From Harmonia axyridis (lineage: Eukaryota; Arthropoda; Insecta; Coleoptera; Coccinellidae): DNA of 64,000 bases. The notes beneath the pieces were generated by a model, which made no database searches, had not been told where the DNA came from, and saw only the letters and a list, made by a program, of their open reading frames with translations. Location: assembly GCF_914767665.1 (NCBI RefSeq), contig NC_059504.1, positions 11,596,501 through 11,660,500 of the forward strand. Reading direction: 5' to 3'. Positions within the stretch are counted from its first letter, which is position 1. Each line of letters begins with the position of its first letter. Of the stretch, positions 21,185 through 34,140 are shown one piece after another. Position numbers and translations under genes: made by a program.

Positions 21185-24100
21185 CTTCGAGTCATTCAAG
21201 AGTCGAATTCAAATTCACTTAACAATGTTAGCACCTTTTTTTGCGATACCTATTCGAGATGACATATTGCCTATTGGATGAACGTCCAAGTGGGTTTGTT
21301 ATTTTTTTTTTCGGAATAGCTCCGAATAGCTGCTCGCCAACGCAGAGCCTCAAAGCATCCATCGATAAATTAATCTGGAAATTCGATCACGCGTGACACA
21401 CGTCACTCCAATCGTGAAATTACAAAATCTCCTACGTTGCTACCAATTTCAACAATATCATTTTCAGGACTGACAGCAAAATAATTTGTTGGACTCTCAC
21501 GCTTTTTGGTTGAACTCTCGTATTGAACACGGAGCCCACATCACTGATGAGTGAATCAATGGATCCATTAAAATTACAACCATACATATAGAGCTACATC
21601 ATGCAATTATTATGTTGATGTGTATATTTCATCGCTGAATATGCTGAATACATCAGTATGAAACATTAAAATTCTTTTGAATGTCTGTGAGAAAAAATCT
21701 AAACTGATTAAATCAAGTAGAGAATTGAATTTTATTACTTTCGAATTCAAATATACAACTTTGGTTGTAATAACAAGCGTTTGTATGAATTGAAAGGGAT
21801 TGATAATAACTTATTCAAATATTAATTTCATCACTAGTTTGAACTAGTTATGAACATCCACATATGCTATTTATTGGAAGTCTTTTTGAAGATTACCTAG
21901 AAACCTGCATGCACCATCAAATATTCATTGTCCTATTCGATCTAGTTGATCAATACAACTTACACAATTGTTTCAGTTCCGTGTCAAATAGGAGGATCAA
22001 TTATAACGTTTCTGTACAAAGTAGCATGGAAGGTTTTTTATGCAACTTATATGAACTAGTTCATTCAATTATAATTCTGTTTAATTATACTCAGAAAAGA
22101 ATATTAGGTATTGGAATTTTTTATCGAATATCTGAAAAAACCCCATAGCCAGACCTAGCGAATCTGAATAACCAAGAGATAAATTGTATTTAGATAGACC
22201 ACAAAAGCTGTAGATAAATAGTGCTAAATATCGATAAATCATTATGAAGAGATTTGTGTTTGTATTTCCCAAAATGGAATAAATTCTAAGAGAAATATGA
22301 TACACAGCTTATTATATGACAGATTCTGAAACATTTTCTGAAATCTAGGATAACATTTCATATTCCTATCACTATTAAATTGCGCTTCCTGGAAGATACC
22401 CCATTATTCGAATCTCAGACGTTACCAAGGCTTGTTGAATCAATAAAGAACAGGCCAACCATTGATTTTTTTGGATAACAACGGAAGCTCCTTAGCTCCT
22501 CGAACCAGGGAACGAACATCGTTTGATTTATGCAGAAAATAAAAAAGCTGAGACGTAATCGATATTCTCGTAACCGGCAATTATATCATTACACTAAAAT
22601 ATCTGGCAGCAGAACTTTGCACGAGGGTCATTAACGGAGTAACGCCTTCGCCGGAACGTAACGTACCATGAATTACAACCGCCAATCAACCACCCACGCC
22701 AGTAATTCAATAAAGTGGAAATGCTTCGAGAAAACCATGTTTTTCTTTCTCATCAGCGGGTGTTGTTCCACACGAGATGACGACGGAGCGGGCTGAGCCT
22801 CACCTCGTAGCAATAACACAATTTCTCCCCTTTCTGAGGATTCTTAACTGGCTGCCTGAATCAACATTCAACACATGGATGCCCTCGAGGCTCGCCGGAA
22901 TAACGGCAGAAGGCTTCTTCCTTGAGCGGTCCAAGCAATTATGACGAGGATGTTTGGACTCGGGATGGCGTGGATATTTTGTGCGATGACCTGTTAGGTC
23001 TTGACCTCTGCGGAGGTATGGGCGAACTTGTTTTGAATTCACATCAAAGGTTCGTCTGTCGACTTGGCTGCCGAAGAATTCCGAGTTATTTCGTGTGGAT
23101 TTATCTTTTGATGATGGTGAATGTACCTCAGAAATTATGTTGGAACGTGGGGCAACTTCAGACTGTCTTGGCTGCGATATGTAATTTTTGCAAAAGAATT
23201 GTTTCGCAAGGACTTGAACATATTTCAAGTCTCAAATGATCTTTACGACTTGATGATTTGAATTATGAATATTTTCCCTGACAACTCTTTTTCTCAAACC
23301 AAGGAAAACTGCATCAGTTATTTAATATTGGTGTATTTGTATTTTTGATCATTCTTCTGAACGCTGTATGTTCCAGCGGAATTAATAGGATTTCATAAGT
23401 CAATATGTGACCGTGATTGGATTCATCATCCTGGGTCAAAGAGCTGAAAGTTAAATGATCGGTGAAAGACGTCCAAAGTGAGAAAAATCTCAAACATAAG
23501 CTGGCAAGTTTAAAACAACCATATTTCATACGTTCATACCGATTTGTCATTTAGACTATCTTGTCAAAGGTGAAACTATAGATAGTATAAATAGAGAATA
23601 TTACATAACGTTATCAGATTATTTGGATTAAGAAATTAGGAAAAAACATCATCAACTGCGACAAAATTCAACCAAGAAAATCCAGCTCAAAATTCTAAAA
23701 TTACAGACATAGTGAAAAAAGAAGGAACTCCAACATACATCGAGTTCACCTGAATTATTAACCTAGATAAGCAAAAGTGAATACTGTTCCGAACTATATG
23801 ATGCTATAAAGAGTGTAGTTGATAAAATTAGCAGTGAAACCGATACAACACTAAAAAAATCTACAGATAAGCCTTAAACCGAAAACCTCGAATTTATGGT
23901 AAGGTAAAAGGAAACTCTCAGATAACCCTGCATTCATATACGCCCACAAAAACGTATACTTAATTCTTATCGCCAAAGTTATCGCATCCAATGTAGGTTA
24001 TTGGACTTCTAAGTCGACTGTTTAATCGTTTACCGCTCTAGTGAGTTTCAGATTAGTATCACCATAATTGAATTAAAATAAACGGATGACCACGTGGGTT

Positions 24101-24301
24101 CGCATGTGCCTTGGAAATGCGGCAACACCCGAATCGAAATTAGAATATTGTCGGAACCCGAAGTCTGCGTTTTCGTATGGTAATGGACAAGATTGGTTTC
24201 ATGTTGAAATTTTGGATTGGAGTTCGATTGATGAAAAGATCTCTCTTTCATTTGGTCATTACATTGTAATTTTCGAATGTTGAGCCGGGAACGGTCCAAA
24301 T
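21185..24301. other. Mostly AT-rich unique DNA, one mild GC patch
   Basis: I recognise no gene. At 22800-23240 open frames exist on both strands (142 codons on -, 105 on +) in a moderately GC-rich block, with no domain signature. The rest is AT-rich with short frames only. Confidence 0.4.
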
Positions 24302-24865
24302 CATAGAGTAATAAACATAGATAGGGGGAGTATACGCAATTTTCACATGTCCCCAACATGGTTAGATTACAATGTCGGATTGTGATTTACATATTTTTAA
24401 ATCCACAATTTCACTATATCGTTATGAATGTATATTATATTGAATGAAATATATTTATTTGAGTGATTCGCGTTCAAATATGCAAATTTGAATATTTGTC
24501 GAATTTATAGTATGCAAAATGTTTTCTGTATCTATTTGCTGAAATCCAAGGTTTGCCAACTTTTGCTCTCCTAGTGTCATCGGTTGTTTCACGTCGTTTG
24601 GCTCGCTTGAAGTTTGTTTTCTGAATTTCTGATATATTTGGGTATTCATTTCAATATACTTTGAGTTAATACGAAACGTTGATTCACTATGGGACATAAA
24701 AAGTGCGTTCTTTGTGGAGAAACTCGCGAATTGAGTGAAATATCGTATCACTGATATGTTTTCATTTCCTTGCGCTTCATGCCAAATTTGATAATTCATG
24801 TTGGGAACAAAATTTGCTTACTGAAAATGACATATGCTCCTTCTATCTTTGTTTGTTACTCCGAG
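24302..24865 (+). mobile_element. TIR element with a THAP-like finger start, copy T1
   Basis: The left end (CATAGAGTAATAAACATAGA, from 24302) and the right end (reverse complement CTCGGAGTAACAAACAAAGA, from 24865) form imperfect terminal repeats of roughly 45 bp. An ATG at 24689 opens MGHKKCVLCGETRELSEISY, then His and a TGA. The CxxC placed just after the initiator Met followed by a Tyr-His resembles the beginning of a THAP zinc finger, a DNA-binding domain of P-element and Kolobok-like transposases. Only about 21 codons survive, and no catalytic region is present. No clear target duplication is visible (neither 8 bp nor TTAA). The THAP call is an inference from a short motif. Copies T2 and T3 are at 58.8 and 60.2 kb. 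Confidence 0.55.
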
Positions 24866-27604
24866 ATCTTAACATGTTGTCAAAATTTTAACCCTCCATA
24901 TAAAATAAAAATTTCAAGTTAATATAGTTGTTAGAACCACATATATTATTCTGTAGTCATGTAGTTCTGTAGTGGTGTAGTCGGGAGCTTTCGAGAACTA
25001 GTTCATTCATATTATTATAATTGCCCTGAAACTTCTAAATTCACGTTATTGCTTTTCTGATGTTATTCAATTTTTGGGTTGAAATGATAATTTCAAAGAA
25101 TTCAAGAGGTTGAAATAATATCAATAAAAAAATGCATACTCCACCTATCACTGACCTCACGGAACCTGTGAAACGTTCGATTTTATCTCCCGGATACCGC
25201 AGCACAGCGTCGGGTATTAAACTCCAATCGAATGACCCAGGAACATCGAAATTACGTGCCGGGTCGTGTAGCTCTGCATTTATTAGATTTCGAAACGAGC
25301 CGTCCCTACACCGAGTTCCCATAGATGTTCGCCAACTTTGCCCGTTTCACGTGTACACAGCGAGAACCAATAACCGACGCCGCGATTCATTGTTTCGCGT
25401 TGAAGTTCCGGACCATCGGCGGGTAATATAAGGATCCGGATATCGTTCTAAAACGGCAGCGCTTTTCATTGTTTCGAATACGGTTTTTCGGAACCGAAAC
25501 TTTCAAACGGTAGGCGAGACAAAGGAATCTGGGCGAGCTCGAAGTCTAAAGGGAAAGAGAGTGCGTTCTCGTGTAAATAGAAATGGATGGTCTTTACCGA
25601 TTTCGGATTTGTCTGTGTTGTGGGGAATTCGGGAGACTCATTTTTTAGAGTGAGATCATCTATAAACCCTTTTCAAATCGGTATAAATTTATAGCTTTAC
25701 AATGCAGATACAGATCCATCCCAACCGACAGATCAATATGTTGGTGGACCTATATAATCGACAGATCAATGGAACTTATAGATCCACATAACTGGAAGCA
25801 TTACTTTGCCTAAAAATTAACTGATTAACCAACATACAGTTATTAAAACCATGAGATAAGATTCGATAGAATGAATTAGTTCAACAGATTTCAATATTTA
25901 ATAGATTGTCCTGCTCAGAAATTGGTGCGACCTTAATCCGTTAGATTCGAGTGGGTATTCATAAACCTTCCTATGCGTTTCTCACCCTCAACAGCCTCGC
26001 ATTCAGTAGCCCGTGGGACATAGTCGATCCGGCTCGAAGGACCAAGAACCAGTCTCGTCGTTCACGGCCGCGCCGCATCATATTCCGCGCGGCGTTTTTC
26101 CATTTCGCACGGTAGTTTAAGCGTGTGCTCGGCTAATTTACGGCGAGGCGAACTCCCCGAAAGGCGGCCAACGTTGCGGAACGGTCTTGACTCTAGATTA
26201 AATCGCATCGTGCATATCCCCATAAAGACGTGCCCCCGAGGCGCTTGTGATGTACGCCGATGCTGCTCTCGTAGACCATTTAACAGGCGTCTCCTCGGCA
26301 GACCGAGCCGTCTGCCGAAGGAGGACGTCATTCGGGGAGGATTACAAAGTGGCAACCCCGAAGTAATTGCGATTTCAATTTTAGATTGCAACGTCGACGA
26401 CCACGATCTCTGGCTGTAACAGCCGGACGTAATATAAAGTGTGGTTATGGTATATCTCGCTGCGAGTATGTGATAAATCCGGAGAGTTTGTAGGAAGACC
26501 GGGAGTGCCTTCATTTCGGGCGATATTAAATGTTTATTGCTTTGATTTTAGCCCCTTAACGTGTGATGGGTGTCGTTATTGCAGAACAGAATGCCGCTGC
26601 GGTTTATATTAGTGTAATTCCTACAAGGATTATGGCCGCTGTTAAGTGTCACCGACGAGGTCGTTCTCGGTGACTTTAGGAGCGTTACATACTGAAGGAC
26701 TAATTTCATCAACACTAATTCTTGGCGACAGAATGATTATACTTGAGGCATGATATGGTGGCAATATCAGCGGTTTATCTTTGATAGTTTTCTAGTGAAA
26801 CTGATTTTTATATCGCAAGTTTTGCCAAAGAATCATGAGCTTACTATTGTAGGGCAGAGGGATGATATGTTAAGACAGGGTTTTTATTGCTATAAGATGT
26901 TAATGTAAGAGGCAGAATGTCATCTTCAGCTATAGATCGTGATTCTGCTCATGACCATTTAAGGCTATTGTATTTGTGTTGAGAGGCAAATGCACAGCTC
27001 TGTTGTAGTAATAATTTGTGAAGCTATTGTTGATGGTTACCGACAACAACTTCTCTTTAATCGACGCAGTAGAACAGCTGCGTATTACGATGATGACGCT
27101 TTGTGACTAGGTTTATTACATCGTGTATTGAATGAATCATAAACCGCTAAAATTCAACCTGCATCCCATCGAAGTATATTTCTGAGGCACCGACTTCCGA
27201 AGCAGCTGAGAATAGAATATAAATCAGGCCTAAATATCATCTGGAAACTAACCTTTACCGGCGAACTTTTTTATGACACAGTCGGAGAGACCTAATGCGA
27301 ATTCCCATCGGTGGGGAATCTAACCGTAAAATTACGATTTCTGGATGTTGCTGCTCGCGGTTCGAGCCCCATTTTACGTGATTTACATGCATACATGAAT
27401 GGCGAAGTGGTACAGATGCGGCAGAACCCCAACGTTCGTTTTTTTTTGTCGCAAGATGAACTGAGATTGCGACTTCATGCTTTATGGAGTTTATGTTGAT
27501 TTTTCAAATTTCCGACACTTCGCGGCAATCTCTCTGTCATCTTGGGTATCCAAAAGGCGCATTATTGGATTTGCTGAGATGTTTTTCTATGTTGTTTCCG
27601 GTGG
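24866..27604. other. Unique DNA with GC/CpG-rich patches
   Basis: GC-rich blocks lie at about 25130-25600 and 25980-26700. The 150-codon minus frame at 26062-26514 and the 98-99-codon plus frames nearby overlap one another and lack domains. The area 26700-27600 is AT-rich, with no gene seen. Confidence 0.4.
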
Positions 27605-27838
27605 ATGATGAACCAAATGGGTTTCGAATGTATGCTTTTCTATAGGCATTTCTTAAACCGTAAAATTTTCATTTCAAGTGACAATCACAGCTGGGTATAT
27701 TTATGTGTTCCTCAAGGTTCAGTTCTAGGTCCAGTCATCTTCTCTTCTTGTCTCATCATTCATCAATGGAATATCTGTGTGAGAACTTTAGTCTTCATGA
27801 GTACAGAGGAGCAAATGTTATATTGCTTGGTGCCATAA
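27605..27838 (+). pseudogene. Reverse-transcriptase fragment of a non-LTR retrotransposon
   Basis: The + frame reads FYRHFLNRKIFISSDNHSWV followed by VPQGSVLGPVIFSSCLIIH. The 'VPQGSVLGP-x-x-F' block is the diagnostic reverse-transcriptase motif just upstream of the catalytic YxDD box, and the 'FLNRK' text before it is the usual LINE context. The region that should carry YxDD (after LIIHQWN) is degenerate, with no YADD/YVDD visible. Only a short internal part is recognisable. It is not contiguous with the 10-kb LINE relic and may come from a different element. Confidence 0.75.
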
Positions 27839-29840
27839 AAACTTTTTATGAACATATTGTTTTCAATAACTTTCCTACTTTTATCATCTCAATAATTCTG
27901 TAGCATTGAAATAATTATAAACTATATGCAGTTATCTTTGATAACCAGAGTCGAAGAGAAATGAATCAAGCATTCATTAACATATCTGTCAAGTTCTATC
28001 CATAATCTATATTCACCCAGATGAGATGAATGGGTGTAAGATCTGGTCATCGGGGTGGCCACTACAACAAATTGATACTGTTTATTCTTCACTGAATAAG
28101 ATCAGGTTAATAATTCATATTCTATATATAGCTAGAATGAGTGAGGGTTATTACCTGTTATTCAGAGCTAAGAACCTCGATTTAATAAACAAGTTCCCGA
28201 ACCACATAGAGAAGCCGCACAGCGATTAATTCAATCGGTAAATGTTCGATTAATCATATCCCGCGAGATCTCGAGAAGAAAAGCGGACGCCTGAAACGTT
28301 CCCAGATAATCGTTCGAGCAACCTCTTTTATGACTTGTTTATGTTGCGCTAAAAAGATCTCTCCAGCTCGTCTCCCCACCGACATCAATTATTATTCAGC
28401 TCCGGTCTTTGCTCTATCTCTTCTGGCAGCGAACGTTCTGATTAATTATTACGAGGAATGAGATGCAAAGTTGCCGCTGTTTCTTTGGGAGTTTTAAATT
28501 TTGACGCAGTCTAATCTCCTACTGCCTCATAGTTCCTACCGGTATTTTCAATTTTGTGTTTGATGCTCTGGTTGAGGAATTGATTGTCGAATATATTATT
28601 ACTTTATTTATTTTATTTTCATTCGATCTCTTGCGGACCAATAATATAACAGCCAACATTGTTCTACAGGGCCATTGGTTAAATATAAATGTTTTCTCGT
28701 AGGATGTTCAAGATTTCTTAGACAGAAGTGTTGAATGGGAGGGGTCTAGCGCCCTCTACAATATACTGGACAGGAATGAATGTCCTAACGTTGGTTTACA
28801 CCCCCAAAAAAAGAGACGAATTCGCCATAATTGTCGTCATTTTCCACTAGGAAAAACACTGAAAAAGATAAAGATTATAAGTAGTGCCAGAAGATTTCCG
28901 TCAGTTGAAAAGAAAACTCTTACAACAATGACAGTGAATGAAAGCGAGTAAAAAATCGATACATTAGTCGAGGAAAATATCTTGTTCTTTCAACGATCCC
29001 TGAGGGCCTTCCCTAATCGCCCAATTTAGCAACTATTTATTCGGAATCGACATTCATTCAAAAACTCCCCCAATCTGTACCCTATTAAATCGTGAACATC
29101 CTTCGGAACTCCACAATGAAAAACTCTCCCCATACTGACATCGACGACGCCCATACTCTCGCGAATTCTCCGGGAAATCCGTCGACTTTTCATCCTCGGG
29201 GACTTCAAATTGGGGGTAATCTTGCCTAACAGGCTGCTGAAAAACGCGCCGAGGAGTTCGAGGCAAACAACCCAATTATCTCCGTCCGTTCCTGTACAAG
29301 AACGATATTTTCAGCGCCAAGCTTCTTCCATCTAGAGCACCTAGTGATACTCTGATTCGATCACCGTCACTTTCGATAGAAAAACTTCTACTATGGGGGT
29401 ATAAATGGCATCAGAAATAAGATGAACAAGAAAACGATTTAGATGAGGCGCATTCGCCATTTTGCAACTCATTAATAGGTATAAAGGTTTGGTAAATGCA
29501 TTCGGATTGATATTCATTTCTAAATCAACGTGGAAGGAAGTCATCCAATATCGCAAATAAAATCTTCGTATACAATGGAATGAAATTAACGGTTGGAGAG
29601 CGACTTATTTTAAAGCCGCAACTGTTACTATCCCCACTTCGACATTGAAAGAAAATACTCGTTTATTTGATGTTGTATCATGCAGATGTTTTGAAGAAAT
29701 GAAACTGATTTCTCGAAGAGAGATGTAATTACTCTACTCAACAAAAACCCTTCCCAGTTTATTACCACAAATAGCATTTCTAAATTTTAGCTCGAACTTT
29801 TCGACAGTATAATTAAATTATTTACTTGTCACAAGATCTT
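27839..29840. other. Spacer, no gene recognised
   Basis: Mixed AT-rich sequence with a modest GC patch at about 28190-28440. The minus-strand frames around 29026-29275 overlap in two registers and carry no domain. Confidence 0.45.
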
Positions 29841-30444
29841 GGAGGCCAATTCACAGGTCCCAAAATGTGAAATTAGGGGGTCACCAAACGTGTCTTTCAA
29901 TAAATCGATTGTGGCACGAGCTGTGTGACATGTTGCGCCGTCTTGTTGGAACCACAGCTCCTGGACATCATGGTTGTTCAATTCAGGAATGAAAAAGTTA
30001 GTAATCAAGGCTCTATACCGATCACCATTGACTGTAACGTTCTGGCCATCATCGTTTTTGAAGAAGTACGGACCAATGATTCCACCAACCTATAAAGAGC
30101 ACCAAACAGTCAGTTTTTCTGGATGTAACGGTGTTTCGACATACACTTGAGGATTAGCTTCACTCCAAATGCGGCAGTTTTGTTTGTTGACGTAGCCATT
30201 CAACCAGAAGTGCGCTTCATCGCTATACAAAATGAAATGGACGTAGTGCGCGATACGTATTCCGCACAGAACCATTATTTTCGAAATGAAATTGCACTAT
30301 TTGCAACCGTTGTTCAGGCGTGAGTCTATTCATGATTAATTGCCAAACCCAACTGAGAATAAATCACTTGACAGCTGTTAATGCGGTCTTCATCTTGCAC
30401 AGTAATGCCAACTTGAAGTTATATACCTCGAACAAAAACACCCT
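29841..30444 (-). pseudogene. rosa-like Tc1/mariner element R1, internally deleted and 3'-truncated
   Basis: The 5' end is at about 30444 (minus-strand reading AGGGTGTTTTTGTTCGAGG). The N-terminal frame begins MNRLTPEQRLQIVQFH and then RNTYRAL. It is joined out of frame to the catalytic domain: SDEAHFWLNGYVNKQNCRIW (first Asp), a single TAG where Trp is expected, then VTVNGDRYRA and LWFQQDGATCHTARATIDLL (second Asp). Homology with R2 stops at 29841, so the third Asp and the 3' terminal repeat are lost. The type is judged from the sequence pattern of this insect family (about 41 residues between the second and third Asp in intact members, DD41D). The same internal deletion is present in R2. 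Confidence 0.82.
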
Positions 30445-31345
30445 ATATAAATTATCGAACCGTTGTTAAAACGGCGTAAAATGGAATAAAAATTCCTTAG
30501 ACATGATAACGGTTACGTCAACCTTCAGAATAACATAGGGTACAACGAAAATTCGAAATATTTCACGGCCAATGAATCAGGGCAAAATTGTAGTCCAATA
30601 TCGAAATTCTTCCCGGGAACTTCGTAAATTTCTCCAGCATTTTTACGACCCTAGTAGGAACTATCTCGTGATTTCGGAATCGCCACGGAATTCGAGAAGT
30701 TTCAATTACAGCAAAACCGAGGTTTCAAACCGGAAACGGTTAGGCAAATACCGACGGTGAGATATGGATTCAATTTCGTCGACACCGTTCGCCGTTGAAA
30801 AAAAAAAAAAAGACCGTACGCTGCAGACTTTCGTCTGGCGCGGTCCCTAGGCAAACCCGGGATATTTTGCGAGATTGAGCCGAGCATTTTATGATGAGAA
30901 TTTGCATACAAAAACAGCCCGGCTGTGAGTTGCGCAAGCCTTAGTAATTGTTCTCAATTAACACATTCGCTTAATAGTTGATGAAAGGAAAATAAGCGGG
31001 TATTTGGGAAGCTGGGTTTATGGAGATGAGTTTACATCGCGTTCGGGATACGAAAAATTCCAGAAAAGAACCGGTGCTGGATTCTACGCCCCCGTTTAGA
31101 AATAGTTAAAAAAAAAAATCAACAATAATCTTGTAAACTGTAAGTTTCCAATGAACGTGTTTCATTGGTTAAAGGACGAGATGTTTTTAAGAAAATCTCT
31201 TTTTTTTTCTAGCAGAGATTCTTAATTCTTATACAGGATCTTCTTCAAGCTCTATGACAAACTTTGACACTCATTTTAACTATTTTTTTCTACATTCATG
31301 CAAAAAGCAAAACATTATTGAACTATATTTAGTGGAAAAAAAGTT
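30445..31345. other. Spacer, nothing recognised
   Basis: AT-rich apart from a small CpG-containing block at 30590-30890. Poly-A (30799-30811) and poly-A/T runs are present. No gene or repeat is recognised. Confidence 0.45.
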
Positions 31346-31369
31346 CTTTATTGCACTAGTGCAATAAAG
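31346..31369. repeat. Perfect 24-bp palindrome
   Basis: CTTTATTGCAC and GTGCAATAAAG meet around a central TA: a perfect self-complementary sequence. The same TTATTGCAC words recur in the fold-back 400 bp downstream, so this may mark the left part of one larger element (about 31.33-31.90 kb). Confidence 0.85.
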
Positions 31370-31747
31370 TTTTTATTGCACTCATCTGTCATTCTACTTC
31401 AACGTGCTGTCATCATGACAAACAAATATTTCAGCCTGAAGGAAATAACGATGTACAGTTACCAAGTACTAGTACGTTTACAGCAGCAACAAATCAAGAA
31501 GTGGATTTAAAAAGTACTTCACTACTAAATATTCATATTGAAAATTGCACCAATTGTTCATTCACTTTCAACATTTAGGATAAAAATAAGGTTTGAGTTA
31601 AATTGTTCGTAAAGTATTAGTTCCTGTTTCAATGCAAATTGATATCAATAATAAAGTATTCAAGTTGCGCTTTTCATTTTCCTACACTTAGTGCCGCACC
31701 TCAATAAATCATTTTTTGGTTTTTGCATGAACGTAGAAAAAATTTTG

Positions 31748-31864
31748 TATGCAACTCGTGCAAAAATTGTTTATTGCACTCGACGTGAAATTGTCCGACG
31801 AGGCCGTTAGGCCGAGTTGGACAACACGTCGAGTGCAATAAACAATTTTTGCACTTGTTGCATA
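31748..31864. repeat. 117-bp fold-back with 40-bp arms
   Basis: The arm 31748-31787 pairs with 31825-31864 at 38 of 40 positions. The loop contains further self-complementarity (TTGTCC/GGACAA and GGCC/GGCC). The right arm runs out into ATAAATAACTATT, matching the termini of the 16-kb element in reverse. No open frame is present. This is probably a MITE or the end of a larger palindromic DNA transposon. Confidence 0.85.
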
Positions 31865-31900
31865 AATAACTATTTTTCAATGGTGTAATAAAGTTTTTGA

Positions 31901-33479
31901 CAAATCTGTTTGTTCTGTTACTAGGAAAAAATACTAATGGCTTGCAACAAAATTGAAACATAGCTTGAAACCATTGGATTCCTTATCCCATTAATATTTC
32001 GTGTCAAAAGGTGTCAGCCATATTTCACTGACTAATCGAAATCGCATGTCTTTCTGATCTAAATCTAACTTGGTAGTTATGAATCATGTTTTTATATCAT
32101 TTTCGTCAACCTCGAGCTACATTTTCATTATCATACACATTATAACCGATTCATCATTTCGAACACTGTTTGACTGTTTATCTTTATCCAACCTCATTAC
32201 CCCAGTTAATTAAATTGTTAGTTACGAATTTCATTCGTGAAAAATCAAAATAATAATTTAGTTCCAATTAATAATTCTCATATTATGCAACTTTGAGTAA
32301 TTAATAGTGTTCAAACCGAAACATTCTTGACAGGAGGTAGGTATACCTTGAAAAACTTCTTGTCAATCTGAATTAATAATTCATTATTCTCAATATTTTA
32401 TGACATAATTTTACGTTCTTCAAATCACTCATTCTAACATTTATATTTGAAACATTAGATGAGCAATTAAGACATTTCACCCTTGCCAAATCCATTATAT
32501 ATCATCTCTAATACCATTTTGCTAGCATGTCAAAGTTTTCAGGGGGATGATATCATTCCACCGTATCCACTGGAAAAATGCAACATCTTCACGTGTATTT
32601 CCTCTAGACATACCGTGAAAACGCATTAACGTTGTCTGAAAGGTGTAGAAACGTTGAGAGCTCCGATATACATCTACTGGAATAAATTCACCCCATCTAA
32701 CCTCCATATCCTGATACACGAAAAACCCCCCTATCATACTTACTTTACCGCAAATCCGGCGAACGTAAACAATCCCTTCAAGGAATCCACCCCGTGAATA
32801 TCTCGGAGATGCAATTACCGCTCTTTTTGTCCCTGTGTTTGTTTTTTCTGAACCCCGTAAGATTCGTGCCGCCGTGCGTTATCTCAACCTAACCACCCCC
32901 CTTACCTTCGCTTGGGGTTGGGGGTTGAAGGTCGAACGTAAAGTCAGTTTCTGACATGCAGAGATGTCTTGATTCGAGTTGGAGTTCGTAATAAAGTTTG
33001 GAAAGTTCATTTGTTTGGAATTATGAAGTTGTCTCTTTCAATTGACATCCTTGGGGAACTTCGTATGGCATGTTGAAGGGAATTTCAGGAGTGATTTTTA
33101 TGTCCACGGTGAATGCCTGCTCCCGAACAACTTCTTGTACCTTCAGTGGTTGAATATCTTGGGTATGATAACCTTTGAAACTTTTGTCGAGTTATGATGT
33201 TCGTTCGAAATGACTTTCAGTTTCTCTCTATTTGAAATCTTAGGAATTAGGAATCAACATTAGTTTTGGTTTGTACTCATTTGTGTGAAATTCTTCATTC
33301 GAAGATTCAATTAGTTTTAGCATTCGGCATATTCGAAATTAATCACATGAACAATACTACCTAATCTTGTTACATCAATGGAAGGAACACAAAGAAAAGC
33401 AATAGATCAACGGAGAAGTTTCACGTTAGGTGTTTCAGACTACTTGGTGCGTCATGTGGAGAAGTGGAGAGGGTAGTTT
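31901..33479. other. AT-rich spacer, nothing recognised
   Basis: A GC-richer stretch lies at about 32740-32940. No domain-bearing frame and no shared repeat were found. Confidence 0.45.
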
Positions 33480-34140
33480 TTAGTCGTCATTATGACATGG
33501 TCTAGAGAGGGTCGTACCTCTTATAGAAAAGGATTGTTGTGCAACTGCCATCTCTGGAAGCTCATAACAAAATTAGCCTTTCCTGGTAACTGCCAAGCTA
33601 TGAGAGCTTCACCAAAGATTCCTCCATCGCCCAAAATTTATGGTTTGTTGTGCTCGTTTATAGGCAACATTGGATCTTGCTTTTTTAACAAGGTCGTCAT
33701 CTCTGACTGATACAGTGACTCTGAGAGACATTCTCCAGCATTTCAGCTGGGAAATGTTTTATTCTCCATAGATAGAGGAATTTGGTGAAGAATATGATCC
33801 GATAACCTTCAGTTTCAGTAGCACAAGCCATACTTCTCTTTCACATCTTTTTTTCTAGGAGCTGTTTCAGTTGATCTCTTTGCATCAACATCTTCCGCCC
33901 ACCGCTTCCTTCAATTTCAATTTCCTTAGATTTTGTCTGTGGACTCACATCAAGTACGAGGTTTTCAAACATTGCCCAAGCCATGAAAGAAATTGCCACT
34001 TCAGACAGTCCTTTAAAGCTTCTAAGGAAGCCTCAACATGTGTATTGACCACCACGTCAATCATTTGGACTGGACCTTGTTGTCGAGTTCCGGTAGTTTC
34101 AGGAACGTTCAATATCGAAACATGCTGCGAGGTTTAGATG
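33480..34140 (-). pseudogene. Coding-like but broken sequence, protein not identified
   Basis: Read on the minus strand, successive frames give coherent-looking peptide text broken by shifts. One stretch, around 34130-33990, reads SQHVSILNVPETTGTRQQG and then VQMIDVVVNTHVEASLEALK. A second, in another frame to about 33855, reads MAWAMFENLVLDVSPQTKSK, then KMLMQRDQLKQLLEKK. A third, around 33650-33560, reads EHNKP, a stop, ILGDGGIFGEALIAWQLPGK. No intron signals divide them. The pattern (protein-like text, several stops and shifts) suggests a decayed processed pseudogene or transposon ORF. I cannot name the parent protein, and the sequence could still be non-coding. Confidence 0.3.

Noticed and set aside
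22800..23239. 142-codon minus and 105-codon plus frames
   Set aside because: They overlap each other, and neither shows a domain, a signal peptide or good initiation and splice sites.
26062..26514. 150-codon minus-strand frame
   Set aside because: Fully overlapped by an open plus frame in a CpG-rich patch; no recognisable motif or splice context.
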